Below, piece by piece: positions 35,210 through 48,296 of a DNA stretch of 64,000 nt. A program made the translations under genes and the position numbers. The notes below the pieces were generated by a model that was not told where the DNA came from, searched no databases, and worked only from the letters and a program-made list of their open reading frames with translations. Origin of the DNA: Bretschneidera sinensis (taxonomy: Eukaryota > Streptophyta > Magnoliopsida > Brassicales > Akaniaceae); the NCBI GenBank assembly GCA_023935145.1, contig CM043699.1:143350036-143414035 (forward strand), in the 5' to 3' direction. Numbering within the stretch: position 1 is the stretch's first letter; each line of letters begins with the position of its first letter.

Positions 35210-35545
35210 AAAGATCAAGTTGATTCTCAAACCGTCATGAGGAAAGTGCTTGAGGTTCCCCAGCCTTTGGATCCGAATTTTGGCCTCATCAAATCTTGAA
35301 AAGAATTGCTGCAAAGGAATCGGACTTGTGACTCATATCATGTTCATCAAGAGGCTATTCGTTGTGCCGATTTGCTTGCCAGCAAAGGCGAAAGCCTTGA
35401 TACTAATCTTCATGTTTGGGACAATATCCCTAATGGAGTCATTGGTCTACTGAGGGGTGACTTGATTGGAGTTTCTTAGCCTAGGACGGTCATGGTTTAG
35501 TGGGGTTGCCTATTCCATGAAATAAAATAAAAATAAATAAAACCT
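35210..35545 (+). mobile_element. RNase H-like (RVT_3) domain with LINE tail
   Basis: A single plus-strand frame from 35210 to a stop at 35477-35479 shows the plant RNase H-like pattern: KDQVDSQTVMRKVLE, FGLIKS, HVHQEAIRCADLLASKG, and a closing VIGLLRGDLIGVS. One TGA replaces the usual Cys in the LI-x-x-C block (about 35297). The A-rich AAATAAAATAAAAATAAAT run at 35521-35541 looks like the 3' tail. This is the dead 3' end of a LINE, separate from the one at 32.4 kb. Confidence 0.7.
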
Positions 35546-37790
35546 TAAAAACAATCAACCATATCATATAAAGCACTAACCAAACTTCTTGTCGTTAATC
35601 TCATCTCTAATCACTTGGGCTGTTGGGCACTACCGACTAAATCAGCTAATGTCTCCTTGACTTTGACAATACCTGATACTCGACTCGAGTGCTACAACAG
35701 TACAACTTTTAAAGATAGAATAATTAATTGTTTCTTTTATCCTAATGATTGGATTAACACAATTAATTTGAGTGCCGATATCATGTAACTACCTGTTCTT
35801 CAATTTGACCCAAATCCTACACTGCCTCTCTAAGGAAACTCTTTTTGACCCCCGAGTGACTAGGGGTGAAGGATTATGGTCTAAGGTTGGTCTATCAATC
35901 AACACTTGGCTTATTGTGTCTCCTCTTGCACACATTATGGGTAGGCAAATATTGCCATCATCCTCAACATTATCCACTTTTTTTATTATATATATTCTTG
36001 CTTCTTTGATACCAAATACTTTTTTTTATTTTTTAAATTTTAATAATCTATATTGGAGAGATGAAACTTCTATTTAGTTCAAAGAGTGTAATAAGTACCT
36101 CCATAAAAAAGAGTGAAATGTGAAAGAAAAAAAATGTCAATGTTTTTACTCGGGTTAAATGCATTGTGAATTATCTCACTTAAGTTTTATGTGAGAATCA
36201 CATGATTAATGAAAAAACCAATATTGTTGAAAATCGTGAGAAAATTTCCTCTACGTTTTAGTTCGTTCGGATTTTACCTCTAAAAATCCACCTATTCAAA
36301 CTTTAAGCAAAAAGTACAATCACAATAATTAAATAAACAAAAAAACAGAGAACGAGAATACTAATAATTAATGTGGTTCGGCAACCTCTTTGTCTACATT
36401 CATTAATAAACTCACAACTTTATCAATCTTCTGTTACAACTTTAGGAATAGTTAAGTTGCTAAACTCTAACAACCTGACAATCTAAAAGCCTTAATACAC
36501 CTAAAGCTTTCAACCTAACTCTAGTTCTAACTCTAGTTGTAAGTGCTCTCTTTACTTGACCATTCAAAGCTCCAAGACACTCAGAGCTCTCACCCTAACT
36601 TTTGAAGTAAACCCCTCTGATTTATAATATATATTGGAATTATGAGTGCCTCAATCCTTCTCTAGAACCCTCTTTATATAGAGAATATTTTTCTAATATT
36701 ATTAGGGAAAGAACAACAATATAATAAACTACTATTACTACTAGAAAAAGCAATAATCTAATAGGAAACTATTATCACTCTTATTAGAACAAACAACTAT
36801 AAAATAAGAAACTAATTTTTTCAAACCAATTAAAAATTTCTTTGTGTGAATTGAGTCAAAATCCTAACATAGTTAAATAGCTAAACAATTCCGTCTAAAT
36901 AACCATCATAAGTTGTAGAAACCAATGGAGCTGAGAAGAGTTAACAATATACTTGTTTGACCAAATTAAAATTCTATGAACCATTTGATCAAACTGATAA
37001 ACTATAAAAATTAATGATGTGAAATAATTGTTAGGTTATGTGATAGTACTGTGAGATTATAAGATAATCAAATCAATTATTATATTTTATAATAAAAAAA
37101 TATAACATATATTAAAAAAAATAATAAATAGTTTGGTTTAACTTTTAAGAAAGTTACCCTCGAATAATTTATCCTTTCAAAAGCTTTATGAGCAACTGCC
37201 CAACAGTTAAATTTTTTTTTTTTTGGTAGCCTTAAGTATACGTCATTTCTCAAGTTAGCCCTTCAATTATATTTTTTTAATTATGTTCCAGTAATACTAA
37301 TTTTGTCGCAATATTGTCCCTTCATCAGCATTCCGAATATAAGTTATACATCGTGAATTCTCAAATCAGCATGCTTATCATGCTAAAAAAGATGAGATGA
37401 CTAAAAATCTTTGACCTAGCTAAATTGGACATATTACGAAGTGATATATAAAATCATCCATGTTTGGTTCTTATAGCATTTTCGAAATTTGGGTTATGTT
37501 TTATAACAGAAATTGAAAAATTATGGAGAAATTTCTTCGATTAACAAAATAATTAGCACTAATCACTTGTTTAGAATGTTGATTGCTTTAAAAATTTGTG
37601 TTCTTCATCATATATTTGCTCTGTTTTCCGATTAAATAAAGAAAAATTAGACCCTTCCTTTTCTATTTTCTCCCTTTACAGTCTCTTTTATTTCTTCACA
37701 CCTTTTTCTCACACCAATTAAGCATAGCCTTAATAAGTCCGCCAGGATCACCACTTTCAGAGGATTTATCCATCTTCAATCCAGTTTTCA
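35546..37790. other. Repeat-rich spacer, no gene
   Basis: Mixed AT-rich sequence. The block at 36370-36710 (AATGTGGTTCGGCAACCTC onward) resembles terminal sequences of dispersed plant repeats, but I cannot assign it. Short frames at 35772-36077 carry no recognisable domain. Confidence 0.3.
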
Positions 37791-37794
37791 TATG

Positions 37795-38880
37795 TAGGCA
37801 TGTCAATGGATCATATTTGGTTTGAATTAAACTATATCCAAGCTCATTTGTTGAAATTCATATGATCAAATTTAGATTGGATTATTTATAAAATATTTAT
37901 GGATGTATTAAGATTCAAATTAAGACTCTAATTACTACTATTAAAAAATATTTTATTTACTTAATATATATTAAATATAAGATTGTACTTTTTATTAAAG
38001 AACAATTTATTTTTTATCCTTAAAAATACATATCAATATAGATTTTAAAAAAATTACATGTTTTAAAAATATTTCATATAACGTATTTGAATACTACTTG
38101 ATGATGTCGGAAAGTAGGCAAGGGTAACCACGTCAAGTCCAGTTACAAACTTAGGTCAAGTCCACGTCGGAAAAACACCAATTCATTTGAAAAAGAAAGT
38201 TGCTTAGAGTTTTACTCTCTTCAGAGGACTCTCCGATACTTAAGTCAACTGATGACTGAGGATAAAGTAAAGGGATGAAGTGAGGGCAGAGAAAAGAGAA
38301 AATATTTGGAGAGAAGTGTAAAAAATATCCTACCTAAAATAATGAGCAATTTTATAGGGTTGAAAATCTTATTTTTATAGGAAAAGGTGATGGATCCCCT
38401 CTTTGAAAATAGTGTTTTGTCATTTGAGTGGGATAGTGTCTCGGTAAACCAAGTATCCCCTATGTTTTGAAGATTAAATCTATGATGTGTAATTACCAAG
38501 TAACTTTGAGATTAAATGTATGTCTGATTTTTATTGGGAGAATATATTTTTATCCACATTAGTATTAACTTAAATCCAGATCTCTAACCCTAATGGTCAC
38601 TTCTGAATCTTTCATAGAGGAGACCCGGCCAAATTTGATATTTTCCCATCAATGTACCAAAGAAAAGAGTAATACAAAGAATAATACTAACATATACTAC
38701 TCTATAATACTAAAATTGGATCAGATTGTTTGTTAAATGAATTATACATGATGATCACAGTTAAATTCACGAAACAAATTATCCATCCTTATCCAAATAT
38801 ATGAATCATATACGAATTGGATTCAAATTAAAATCCATCTATTGGCAAACACTCAACTCATATGCTGCCATGCATGGTTC
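37795..38880. mobile_element. Possible nested transposon remnants
   Basis: The left edge (TAGGCATGTCAATGGATC...TTTGAATTAAA) and the complement of the right edge (GTTTGCCAATAGATGG...TTTGAATCCAA) look like imperfect inverted ends. Between them, 38102-38652 starts TGATGTCGGAAAGTAGGC and ends TTTTCCCATCA. Those TG...CA ends fit a solo LTR, but no clear target duplication was found. Both readings are tentative. Confidence 0.3.
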
Positions 38881-40050
38881 ATTATTTTTTTCAAAGCTTT
38901 ACAATTTTATCACTACCAACAAGAATTTATGCCAACATTAATCAAGCCTTCCAACTAGAGATGCTTCCTCCATTTAAATTTGACATCGCATCCAATTTAT
39001 AGGGGAATTGGACCCTACCCAAACCCGCGCAGTCAGTGGATTGAGATTTTTAAAAGTTGAATTTGGTTTGAGTTAATTTTTTTTTTGAATATAGTGTATT
39101 GGGTTGGGTCACGTGTTAAAAAAAACCAGTTCGGCTTAATCCAGTAACTCGATCATTATATAATTTCATTTTATATGTATTTAAAATATACTTACTTTAA
39201 GGATTGATATAATACATTCATATTTTGATGAGTTAGTTTGGATTGCAATATATTTTTCGTGTCGGTTTGTATATATATATATCTTCTCATTTCTTTCATT
39301 TTTCTTCTTAGAATCCCTCAAACAAAAAATGCTAGTTTTAATAATAAAAAAAAAGATCAATTATAATTTAAATATACGATGAACATGTTTCTTTTAAATA
39401 TTTTTTAGTTGAAGAAGACCGTTTGTCCTCGTGAGATAATTTCTTTTAGAACTATCACTATGCTTTCAAAAAGTTTGTTAAACTGATTTGTTTATCCTAT
39501 ATTCATTCACTTTGTGTTTTTTGTATGATGGAACTTGGTTATGAAGATTATAGAACTAAGTCTATGCTAGTTTTGAAGAATTTGATTGATCAAACACTTT
39601 TAAAATCTTGTTTTTATTTACTTTTGTATGTTTTGTTTTAAATTAAACTTGTTTGAACTTTGTGTGAAGTGATTTAAGGTGTTTAGTTTGTAAACGATGG
39701 TTTGTAATATTTATTAAATTCTTGTATTGATTTGATTTTGGATATAATAAATGATGAATAATTGTAGTAAAATATTTTAGAAAACAGATTGGGTATATAT
39801 AGCTTATAATAAATGATGAATAATTGTAGTAAAACAGATTTGAATGGATTGAGTTGTGCTCGAGTTGGATGAGTTCATGGGTTAAAATTTTTTCAACCCG
39901 GTATAATTGAATCGGATAGATTTGTTAGGCCAACTGGATCAATGCTTACCGCTAATGTTATCCGGATACTCCTAAAAAAAGGAAACATGTACTAGCTGGG
40001 CTTGGGTTTCTTTATTTTTTATTTGGGCTTGGGTTGGGTACAGCCACTGC
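38881..40050. other. AT-rich repeat-like spacer
   Basis: Sequence with two close copies of TAATAAATGATGAATAATTGTAGTAAAA (about 39746 and 39809), the mark of a local duplication. No coding signal was found. Confidence 0.35.
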
Positions 40051-41562
40051 AGGATGAGTTTGGGATCACTTCGAACTGAGCCCAACTCAAATGACTTTCC
40101 AACGGCGTCGTTCGAGGTTAACCCTATTCTTCTGCTCAGCTTCTCGCCTATAATTAGCAGGAGGGAAAAATTTATACAAAAGAAAAAGAAGAAGATAAGC
40201 CGGCCTGCAACCGAAGAACTAGGTATTGTTCTTTCAATTTCCCACTTTTTAACTCGTCTAGTTGCATAATTTTTCTTTTCTCTTTCTTTTTGATTTGATG
40301 AAGAGTTTCTTTTTTTAAACCATTATACATACATGTTAGGGTTTGGTTTCATTATTTCAAGCCTCAGCCACCACGAGCCCTTCGCGCCTTCTGTATCTGC
40401 TCATAGTAGCCTGGTTGCCTTGTGATCCTCTATATCTTACTTCAATCTTGAATACGTTATTTTCTTCATTAGACGAGAATCAGCTCATCAACGCTCTTGT
40501 AGTTCTCAGTATCTCAATGTATTTCTTCATCTTGGGCATTTCATTTGTTTAATTTTACAGGTTTTCTCTTGGTGATTTTGTTTTCTCTGGGCTTTTTCTT
40601 TTTCTCTACTGGGTCGTAATTTGATGAATTAACTGTTTTTTTATCCCTTGTCATTGTAGCATCTGTTGTGGGGTTTCTTTTATCTTTTTCCTTCTAAAAT
40701 TATTAGTTGCTATCATCATGAATAATCTATTGCTTTCTAGTGTTGGCTTGGTTGTGATTACACTATTAGGGCCTGTGGGCAGATTGGCTTATGCTGTGCT
40801 ATTTTTTGCTTAAGTTGAGCCCTTTTGCTTATCATACTATTCTTTAACATAATATATCTTTGTTATTCTAGATCAATAATTCACTAGAAAGGATAAATTG
40901 AAAAGGGTGTATTTCTGTTTATAGAGGATTAAGATTAGAATACTCTGTAATCTCTGAATGTTTGTCAAGTTAGAAGAAAACTTTCATAGGGCATCCATTG
41001 AGTTAATTATGCTTTATGATGCTAAACTGAAGTTGAATGCTGAGATGAATTTATGGCAGTATGAAAAATTTAGAACAAAAAATTGAAAGGAAAAGAGAGA
41101 TGGCAACAAGTAAAGAAGTAAAGATAAGTTCAGAGAAGAGCATCTTAAATGCTTTTTGCTTTGACAGAAAGTATAGTTACTATTAGTATAGGTAAGCAGA
41201 TGGTAACCAAGCCTTTTGAAGTAAATCATTAGGCTTTTGATATCGGGGAACCAGATGGAAGTAAAATAAAGAGGAGACATTTAGATGTGGAGGAGGTTAA
41301 AGGGATGAAAATTCCCATGCATAGGGAGTTTTCATGTTTTGCAATTTAGTTCCTCCTTTTAGGATGAAGGAGTAGATAAAACAAGTGTGCGTGAGAGAGA
41401 ATATTTGTTATTTTAACCTTTTTTTATCTTGTTTAGTTTCCTTTTCTTATCTTCGTAGCTTTTAGTTAGTGTAGATTGCAACATATAAGCAACTAGATAG
41501 CAATTAATATTTTAACTGCTTCTTTACTCATTGTCACTGCCTCAATTCCAATCTCTGTACAG
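40051..41562 (+). promoter_or_regulatory. Leader and probable 5'-UTR intron of SURF6
   Basis: A good donor (ACTAG/GTATTG, starting at 40223) and the acceptor CTGTACAG immediately before the SURF6 ATG (ending at 41562) suggest a leader exon ending at 40222 and a 1.3 kb intron in the 5' UTR. An ATG at 40054 could open an upstream frame if transcription starts that early. No other gene is seen. Confidence 0.5.
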
Positions 41563-42609
41563 ATGGGGAAGAAAAAGCAAAAAGTCGTTACCGAATCCAA
41601 TCCTACTCTTGATCTGAAGTCTATCATTCAACAACATTCCCTATTCTTTGACAAGTTGATTGAGCTCATCCCTGCAAAGTTCTATCTACCAATTGATGAT
41701 AAGGAGAAGCCATGGTTTCAGGGTCTTAGCAAGGAGAAAAAGGCTTCAGCAAAGAAAGAATCAAGAGAAAACATCAAGAAAGCTCGAAGAGATCGCTTAG
41801 ATCCAGGAAAGTCTTCCAAAACAACTCTTGATTTGCTTAAACAAAGCTTGGAAAAGGAAAAATCAAATAAGGAGAGTGGCAACGATGAAACAAATATTAA
41901 ACCTATGATGTCTGATCTGGTCAGTGATGATCGGTCAGTGACTTATGAAGAACTCCGACAACGCCTTCATCGCAAAATCGAAGAGCTTCGGGGAGGTCGT
42001 GGAGGTTCAGATAAAGCAAAGAGGGATGAGAAGAGCAAGAAGAGGGAAAATCAACAAAACAAACGAAAGAGAGACTCTGGACCCAAGGAAAAGAAAACTA
42101 CAACTGGTAAGTCATCTGATGAAGTGGAGAAGGACGTAGAAGAGGCTTCAAAGCAACTTGCATTTAGTCATGTTAAAATAGGGGATGAACAAGAAGAGCG
42201 TGGGAAGAAGAAGAGGAGAGCACTTTCAAAGGTTAAGGAGCTTGAAAGAGCAATGGAATTGGAAGAAGCAAAGAAAGATCCAGAGAAAGGCGAGATCATT
42301 GCAAAGAAGCACTCGTGGAAGGCAGCAACAAGCAGAGCCGCAGGAATCAAGGTTCATGATGATCCAAAGTTGTTGAAACAGAGCATAAAAAAGGAGAAGA
42401 AAAAGCAGCAGAAGAATTCTCAGAAGTGGAAGGAAAGAGTTGAAACCCAAGTAAAGATGAAAACAGATAAACAAAAAATGAGATCTGATAATATAGCCGA
42501 GAGGATTCAGGAAAAGAAGATGCGTCGTATTGCAAAAAGAGAGAAAAAACTCATGCGACCTGGGTTTGAAGGTCGTAAGGTTGGTTTTATTAATGAAGGT
42601 GAAACTTAA
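41563..42609 (+). CDS. SURF6: SURF6 (surfeit locus protein 6) homologue
   Basis: A single-exon coding region of 348 residues. SURF6 family proteins are nucleolar nucleic-acid-binding factors for ribosome assembly (yeast Rrp14). The N-terminus MGKKKQK and the block LIPAKFYLP plus PWFQGLSKEKKASAKKESRE match plant members. The middle has VTYEELRQRLHRKIEELRGGRG, the start of the SURF6 domain. The C-terminal third is highly charged (KKEKKKQQKNSQKWKERVE) and likely helical. Lys, Glu and Arg dominate, giving many shadow frames. The ATG sits directly after a splice acceptor, which supports this start. Confidence 0.93.
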   Translation: MGKKKQKVVTESNPTLDLKSIIQQHSLFFDKLIELIPAKFYLPIDDKEKPWFQGLSKEKKASAKKESRENIKKARRDRLDPGKSSKTTLDLLKQSLEKEKSNKESGNDETNIKPMMSDLVSDDRSVTYEELRQRLHRKIEELRGGRGGSDKAKRDEKSKKRENQQNKRKRDSGPKEKKTTTGKSSDEVEKDVEEASKQLAFSHVKIGDEQEERGKKKRRALSKVKELERAMELEEAKKDPEKGEIIAKKHSWKAATSRAAGIKVHDDPKLLKQSIKKEKKKQQKNSQKWKERVETQVKMKTDKQKMRSDNIAERIQEKKMRRIAKREKKLMRPGFEGRKVGFINEGET

Positions 42610-43225
42610 ATTTCCATTCGTTTAAACTTTTTATTTCAGTCTTTGCCTGTAATAAAGTAGAATTGGGATGAGCACCATATCAAAGCTCAAGGAAAATTAT
42701 ATTTTAGAAACCCTATTTTCAGTATTTAATTGTTGAACGTTGTCAAAAACTAAATATTACTAGTTGATATGTTGGAAATGTTTGTGCCCTTTGGAAGGAA
42801 TATTATGAGTTTCTTCTTTTGTATGTCATAAAAAGAAAATTCATAATGCTGTCAATGTAGCTACCATGTTTTTTTGCTGATGTAGTAATCATGGTTACTG
42901 AACTATCTGCCAAAAACTTTTTTTATTTGCTTGGTGATAAAGGCAGACTGCTGTTACACATGGTGGAAGTAGAATAAATTTCCAGATTTCTGAATCTGAG
43001 TGTTTCTTATATGATAATTATCGGCACCTTGGTTCCAGTAGTCCGGAAACCCTTACCAAGTGATAATGTTTGTTTAGTGTTAAAAAGTAATATTGTAATT
43101 CAATTGGAACCAAAATAAGAAGAGGGGCTTTTTGCTAATAATTTTCTGCGGTTCATAAACCCCTAGTGCGAGTGAGCGAAAATTCTTGCATAGGCCTAGA
43201 CCTCTTCACCGCCAAATAGAGAGAT
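42610..43225. other. 3' flank of SURF6
   Basis: Probable SURF6 3' UTR, then spacer up to the tandem duplication. No coding signal. Confidence 0.4.
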
Positions 43226-46200
43226 AGGAGAACTTTTCTGTTCCTTTTTTAATATGATGGTGAAAAGTGTCTTGATCTTGGAAAATTTCATGAATTAGGT
43301 TTAGACAAAAATCTTTTAAAGGTGAGATGATTAAATTGGGTCGGCAAGAAAGTCGCTTGATGACATCAGAGTTTTGATTAAAATTTTTGTCTAGTTAAGA
43401 AATTTTTTGTCCAGATCTAAACCTCTTTAACTTTTTTTTTGGTGAAAAGTAATTTTAATTTAGAAAATTTCATAGATCAAATTTAGACAAAAATCTCTGG
43501 AAAGATGTTTAAATTAACTAATCAAGAAAGTCAGTTCGATGGCATCAGAGTTTTGACAAATTCCTACCTAGATAAGAAAATTTTTGCAGAGTATATCTAA
43601 TCTAAAAATTTCATTGATTTGACAAAAATCTCTCAAAAGTGAGATGGTAGATTAGCTAGTATAAAGTCATCAATGTTGAATAGTTTGCCAAACAAGCAAC
43701 TCGAGAGATTCAACTGGCACATGATCTATAATCTTTTTCTTTTGTCAATTTAAAAGAAAAATGCAAGTCCTTCGATATTCTTTATTAGATGAAAGTCGTC
43801 AATGAGCAACCCGAGTATACAGTGTCATTCATCTCTTTTTCTCTCGGTTGGAGTGAGAGGTAAGTGACAGGTTTTTTTTAGACTTTAGATTCTAAGAAAT
43901 GACCAGAGATTTGTTGTATACAGAACTCACTCTTTCAGCTCAAGCAGCTATTTCTGTTCGTAGTTACATACAGAGAAAACAGAGAAGACAGAATAACTTA
44001 CTAGGATGATTAGTTTGGCCATTGATGAACCTGTTAAGGCACCTACTAGCAAAACCCAACACAATAAGATACATGATCAAGTTGAGAAACAGCAATGCCG
44101 CTAAGTTCCTCCCCACAGTTGGAGCCATACTCTCTAATTCTCTCTCTTTCTCTTCAAATTAAGCAAACAAAATACACCCACTTAATTTAATTAGACACAC
44201 AGCACTTGCACTGTTGCAAATTGATTTGCTTTTTCTCCCTCGATTTCTTTCACTTATGCTGTTTTTGAGTTGGAGGGAAGATGTTCAGTATATAGAGAAG
44301 CAAAGTGTATGGATACAATTTGCCTGTAAGGCAATGAGGTCTTGCATGCTTGCTTTTGGGTACAGGTGGTAGGACACTTGTCATATTTGTTGTTACGTTT
44401 CTCATGAATCTCAACTATTTATTGCATTGTTATCCACAAGGATGAGGATTATCATTCTTGTTAAAAGTTGTACTTTTATAAGGGTCCTTTGGCCTTAGAA
44501 CGGAGACGAGTAATATATGTTTCATCCTTAAAAATGAATGATTAGATCCGATCTATAAAAGATATATTATATAATAATTTATTTTATTAAAAATAAGATA
44601 AATTTTTATACCGTGTATTTTTTATAGACGTATATTAGTTAATAACTTTTTATTTCATTCGTCATTTTTATCCATTCAGTCATGAAAAACACAATATCGA
44701 GTAGACGTTTTGAATTTTTTATTTTTGAATCTGTTTGTTATCATTCAAGATTATTTCATCATATTGATTTTGGTATTTGTAAGATTGAAAGTTGTTTATT
44801 TTTAATTAAAATAAATTATAAATTAATAATTTATTAATATTATAATAATAGATGTATTATTGTACTCATTGAAACCATTGATACCAAATTCATAGTTTAA
44901 AGATTTAAATGCTAGAAAGCCATAGTTCAAAGATTTTCAATGCAATTATCTATTTCTTAAAATATTATCAAATGTTCATCATCGCTAGTCAATGTTTTTT
45001 TTAAGGTGTACCTACTTAAACATATTTGTTTTTTTTTAAATGAAAACACAATGGGAGATGACCATTTCTCATCCATTATCTCTTTTATCCATAATCTGAG
45101 CAAGATTTAATCATTCATCTCGTGTGACATGATAAATTACTCTAATAATTAAAGTAGTTGACGCTCACAGAACTTAATTGCTTATGTAACTACATTCAAC
45201 ACCATTCATTTTATTTTCTATCATTTTCTATTCGATTATGATCAATAAAGTATTATTTCATTGTAAAAAAAAAAATAGAAAGAAGTATTTAGACATTAAG
45301 AAAGAGTCTTGATCCCACGGAATTTGTTTCATGGAAGTTACCATAAAATCAAAAAAATCTACTAGTAATTATTGAAAAATTGAATAATAATTATATCAAT
45401 TTTTTTAAAAAAATTAAATTTTAAAATTATTACTTAATTTATTATAATTATTAATAAGTTTTTTTGATTTAGTAAAAGTTATCCAATAACCGGATCTATC
45501 GAGAATCATAAAATATCAATATTGAGAATTGTGGATATATCAGGAAAAAATCTTATTGGATAATTGCCCTCTTCTTTTTACCTTATGCGAGGGTGAAATA
45601 GAATGGTAGATCTAAAGCTTGATTCCAACAACCGTAATTCTTCGATGTAAAAAAATATCTTAATTTCGAAATTCTGACCAAAAAGTTACCGATTGTATAC
45701 GTGCGCCTTTCTCTTCTAGTCATGTTCTCATTTTATTGATAATTATAAGAAATTGTAATTGTAATTAAATATTTATTTTTATTCAATTGTTACTACAATT
45801 CCTTGTAATTACAAGTGAAATTATCCAATTTCGTAGTAATTTCCACAAAATCAGTTTCGTGAAATCAAAATTCTTTCTCTAGTGATACCAAGCATAGTTG
45901 TTATGTCGGTCTTGAATTGTGTCATTGAATTTATTTACACCACAACGACATATTAAATTAATATGCTCAATTTATTCGTATTAGTTTATCATAGTGTTTT
46001 TTTTTAAATTGATTGGATTATCTTTTATCATATTTTTTTTATTATTTATATATATAGTTTTATTGTTATCACTGGTGACTAATACTTATAGGTTATTTTT
46101 ATATTTTTAATTATATTTAACATAAATGGTAAAATGGATGGAAAGTAAATGAGATGTTAGGTGCAAATTAATTTAGTTTTTTTTAAATTGTTATCTCTTA

Positions 46201-47803
46201 AAAAAATAATTTATGTAAATTTAATCAGTTTTGAAATGAATTTTTAGTATTAATGTACAATGTGATTTTTCGATAGACATAACTCTATAAAAAATTAAAC
46301 TTATCAGAAAATAAATAATTGTATTAAAGAATCATTTTATCAATTGATACTTTTAGCAATCACATGAAAATAGGTTAAAACAAAAATCTAAAGAAAGAAG
46401 ATAATTTATTAGAGTTAATATTATTGATTAAATTGATATTATTCTCGATTTTTTTATCTTCGCAAGGTTTATAGATTGATTTATAATAAAGTATCGCAAT
46501 ACAAAATATCAAAAATTTAAAAATAAATATGTAGCATGAGATCCCATTTCTTCTTTTGTTAAAGATACCATCATATAAATTCAATTAATTTACTATTTAA
46601 CTTGATTGTAATCTTAATTTCAAGTCTCTTATAGATTGAACATTATATTATAAGTTTAGAAACTAACTTTAAATTTATATGGCCACATAATTAGAAAATA
46701 CCAAAATTACATTATTTAAGGAAAGATAATGACAAATAAATTCAATTTCCCTTAAATGTAATCTTATATTTAATTTAATGGTGATTTAATTATGTTGGTT
46801 TAATACAAGTTTTGATTGTATTATACTTCATAATGATTATATTTAATTTAATAGATAATCGGAATGTGATTTTTTGCCCAAAAAATAAAGAGAGATTTGT
46901 ATAATATTTCGTTTTTGAACTAGTCTTCCATCAAGAAGTTATGTTACATGACCCCACATACTTTGCTCGTCCCTATTTATATTTCTTTAAATGATTGGGT
47001 TTAGTGCTTTTGTCTTCAAGTCTTTTCACTTTCATGGTTTTATTTTTATTTTTAAATTCGTTCTAGCAAATGATGAAAAGTGAGAGATATTGAACTTGGA
47101 TCAAGCTAGAATTGATTTTTTTTTTATAATAATCTAAAATTGAAAGTTGATCATACAAAAATATACACTAGGTACTATAATACTTAAAATTTATATTTTT
47201 AGTTAATTACAAATATAAAAAAAAATTGATATATTTAAATTAAAAGATGTAAAGTTCATGTATCTTCAATGTAATTTGCCTTTTTATATTTATAACGGCA
47301 ATGTGATAAATGATGTGGACTACACATGTGACATCCTACGGTTTCAACTTTTAGCACATATAATATTTATTAATAAGAATAATTGTGAGGAAAAAAACAA
47401 AGGTGATGACTTATAACGTGGTTAAGGTGATGGCGCGTATACACAAGCGCACGCTCGCACGCACACGTGTGTATATATATAGCATGGTTTGGGTAATATT
47501 TAAGTGGATATTAAAATTATTTTTTTAAAGTAGATGGAAAATTTAAATGAATTTAAGAGGGATTAAAATCAAAATTCAAATGAATCCACTATGTAGAATG
47601 ATATATTTATCTATAATAATATCATTTCATATGTTTCACTTGACAATTATCATTTTACATAATGCTAATGGTTTAATTGCAATAACTAATTTATTATCAA
47701 AAGAATTTGCAATAACTAATTTTGTGAGGGAAAAATACTAAAAACACCCAAAAAAATAAACATGCATAATTCTACACTAGGTGTGACAAAAGCTAAATTT
47801 AAT
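43226..47803. repeat. Tandem duplication, copy A
   Basis: About 4.6 kb that realign with 48297-52801 throughout, with small indels and scattered substitutions (well over 90% identical by eye in the central parts). The left border is near TTCCTTTTTTAATATGA and the right border near GACAAAAGCTAAATTTAA. It carries one AWPM-19-like first exon and its upstream region on the minus strand. The rest is AT-rich and non-coding. Border positions are accurate to tens of bases. Confidence 0.92.
44002..44128 (-). pseudogene. AWPM-19-like first exon, copy A
   Basis: The minus strand from an ATG at 44128 encodes MAPTVGRNLAALLFLNLIMY, then VLGFASRCLNRFINGQTNHP, up to an intact donor (A/GTAAGT). This matches exon 1 of plant AWPM-19-like plasma-membrane proteins, ABA- and stress-related. 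Copy A lost one codon (the Pro of AAPLLF) and has Arg for the usual Trp after FAS. No exon 2 follows downstream on that strand within the copy, so no full protein can be made here. A TATATAG (complement, 44289-44295) lies about 160 bp upstream. Confidence 0.8.
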
Positions 47804-48296
47804 AATTTTGAAAACTGTTTTAAAAAATGAAAACTGAAAACAGTTTTTTGATATTTTTTGAAGAATACATGTTTGGGTAACTGTAACTCGAAAACTGTTT
47901 CTAAAACATAAAACAATGAAATGTTATTTGGATAATTTTATTACACCTTGTAATTATTTTTAGTTTTGAGTTTAAGTTTAAAATCTATATTAATTTTATT
48001 TTTCATATTTACTAAATACTTAAAAATAATTAACATTATTTTATTTTCAAAATTTTAATAATTTTTATATACCATGGAAGAATAATGAAACAGAGAAGTG
48101 AACATTAATTTTAGGGTTATTTTTCGAAACTTATGTTAGAAAATACCAATTTAGAGTTTTAAGAAAACAGTTTTTGAAAATTGATTTTTTGAAAACTGTT
48201 TTAAAAAATTACTTTTGAGAATTGTTTGTCAAACACAGAAAAGAGTTTTGAAAAATTGATTTCAGTTTTCGAAAACTCTATCCAAACATGTCATTT
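47804..48296. mobile_element. MITE-like element between the tandem copies
   Basis: About 490 bp unique to the junction of copies A and B. It is rich in inverted GAAAACTG / CAGTTTTC units (several TTTTGAAAACTGTTTT blocks), contains ACATGTTTGGGTAAC near its left part, and ends CTATCCAAACATG. Those ends are partly complementary. The inner part matches 15255-15629. It is non-coding. Placement exactly at the junction may be chance or may mark the duplication breakpoint. Confidence 0.6.
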
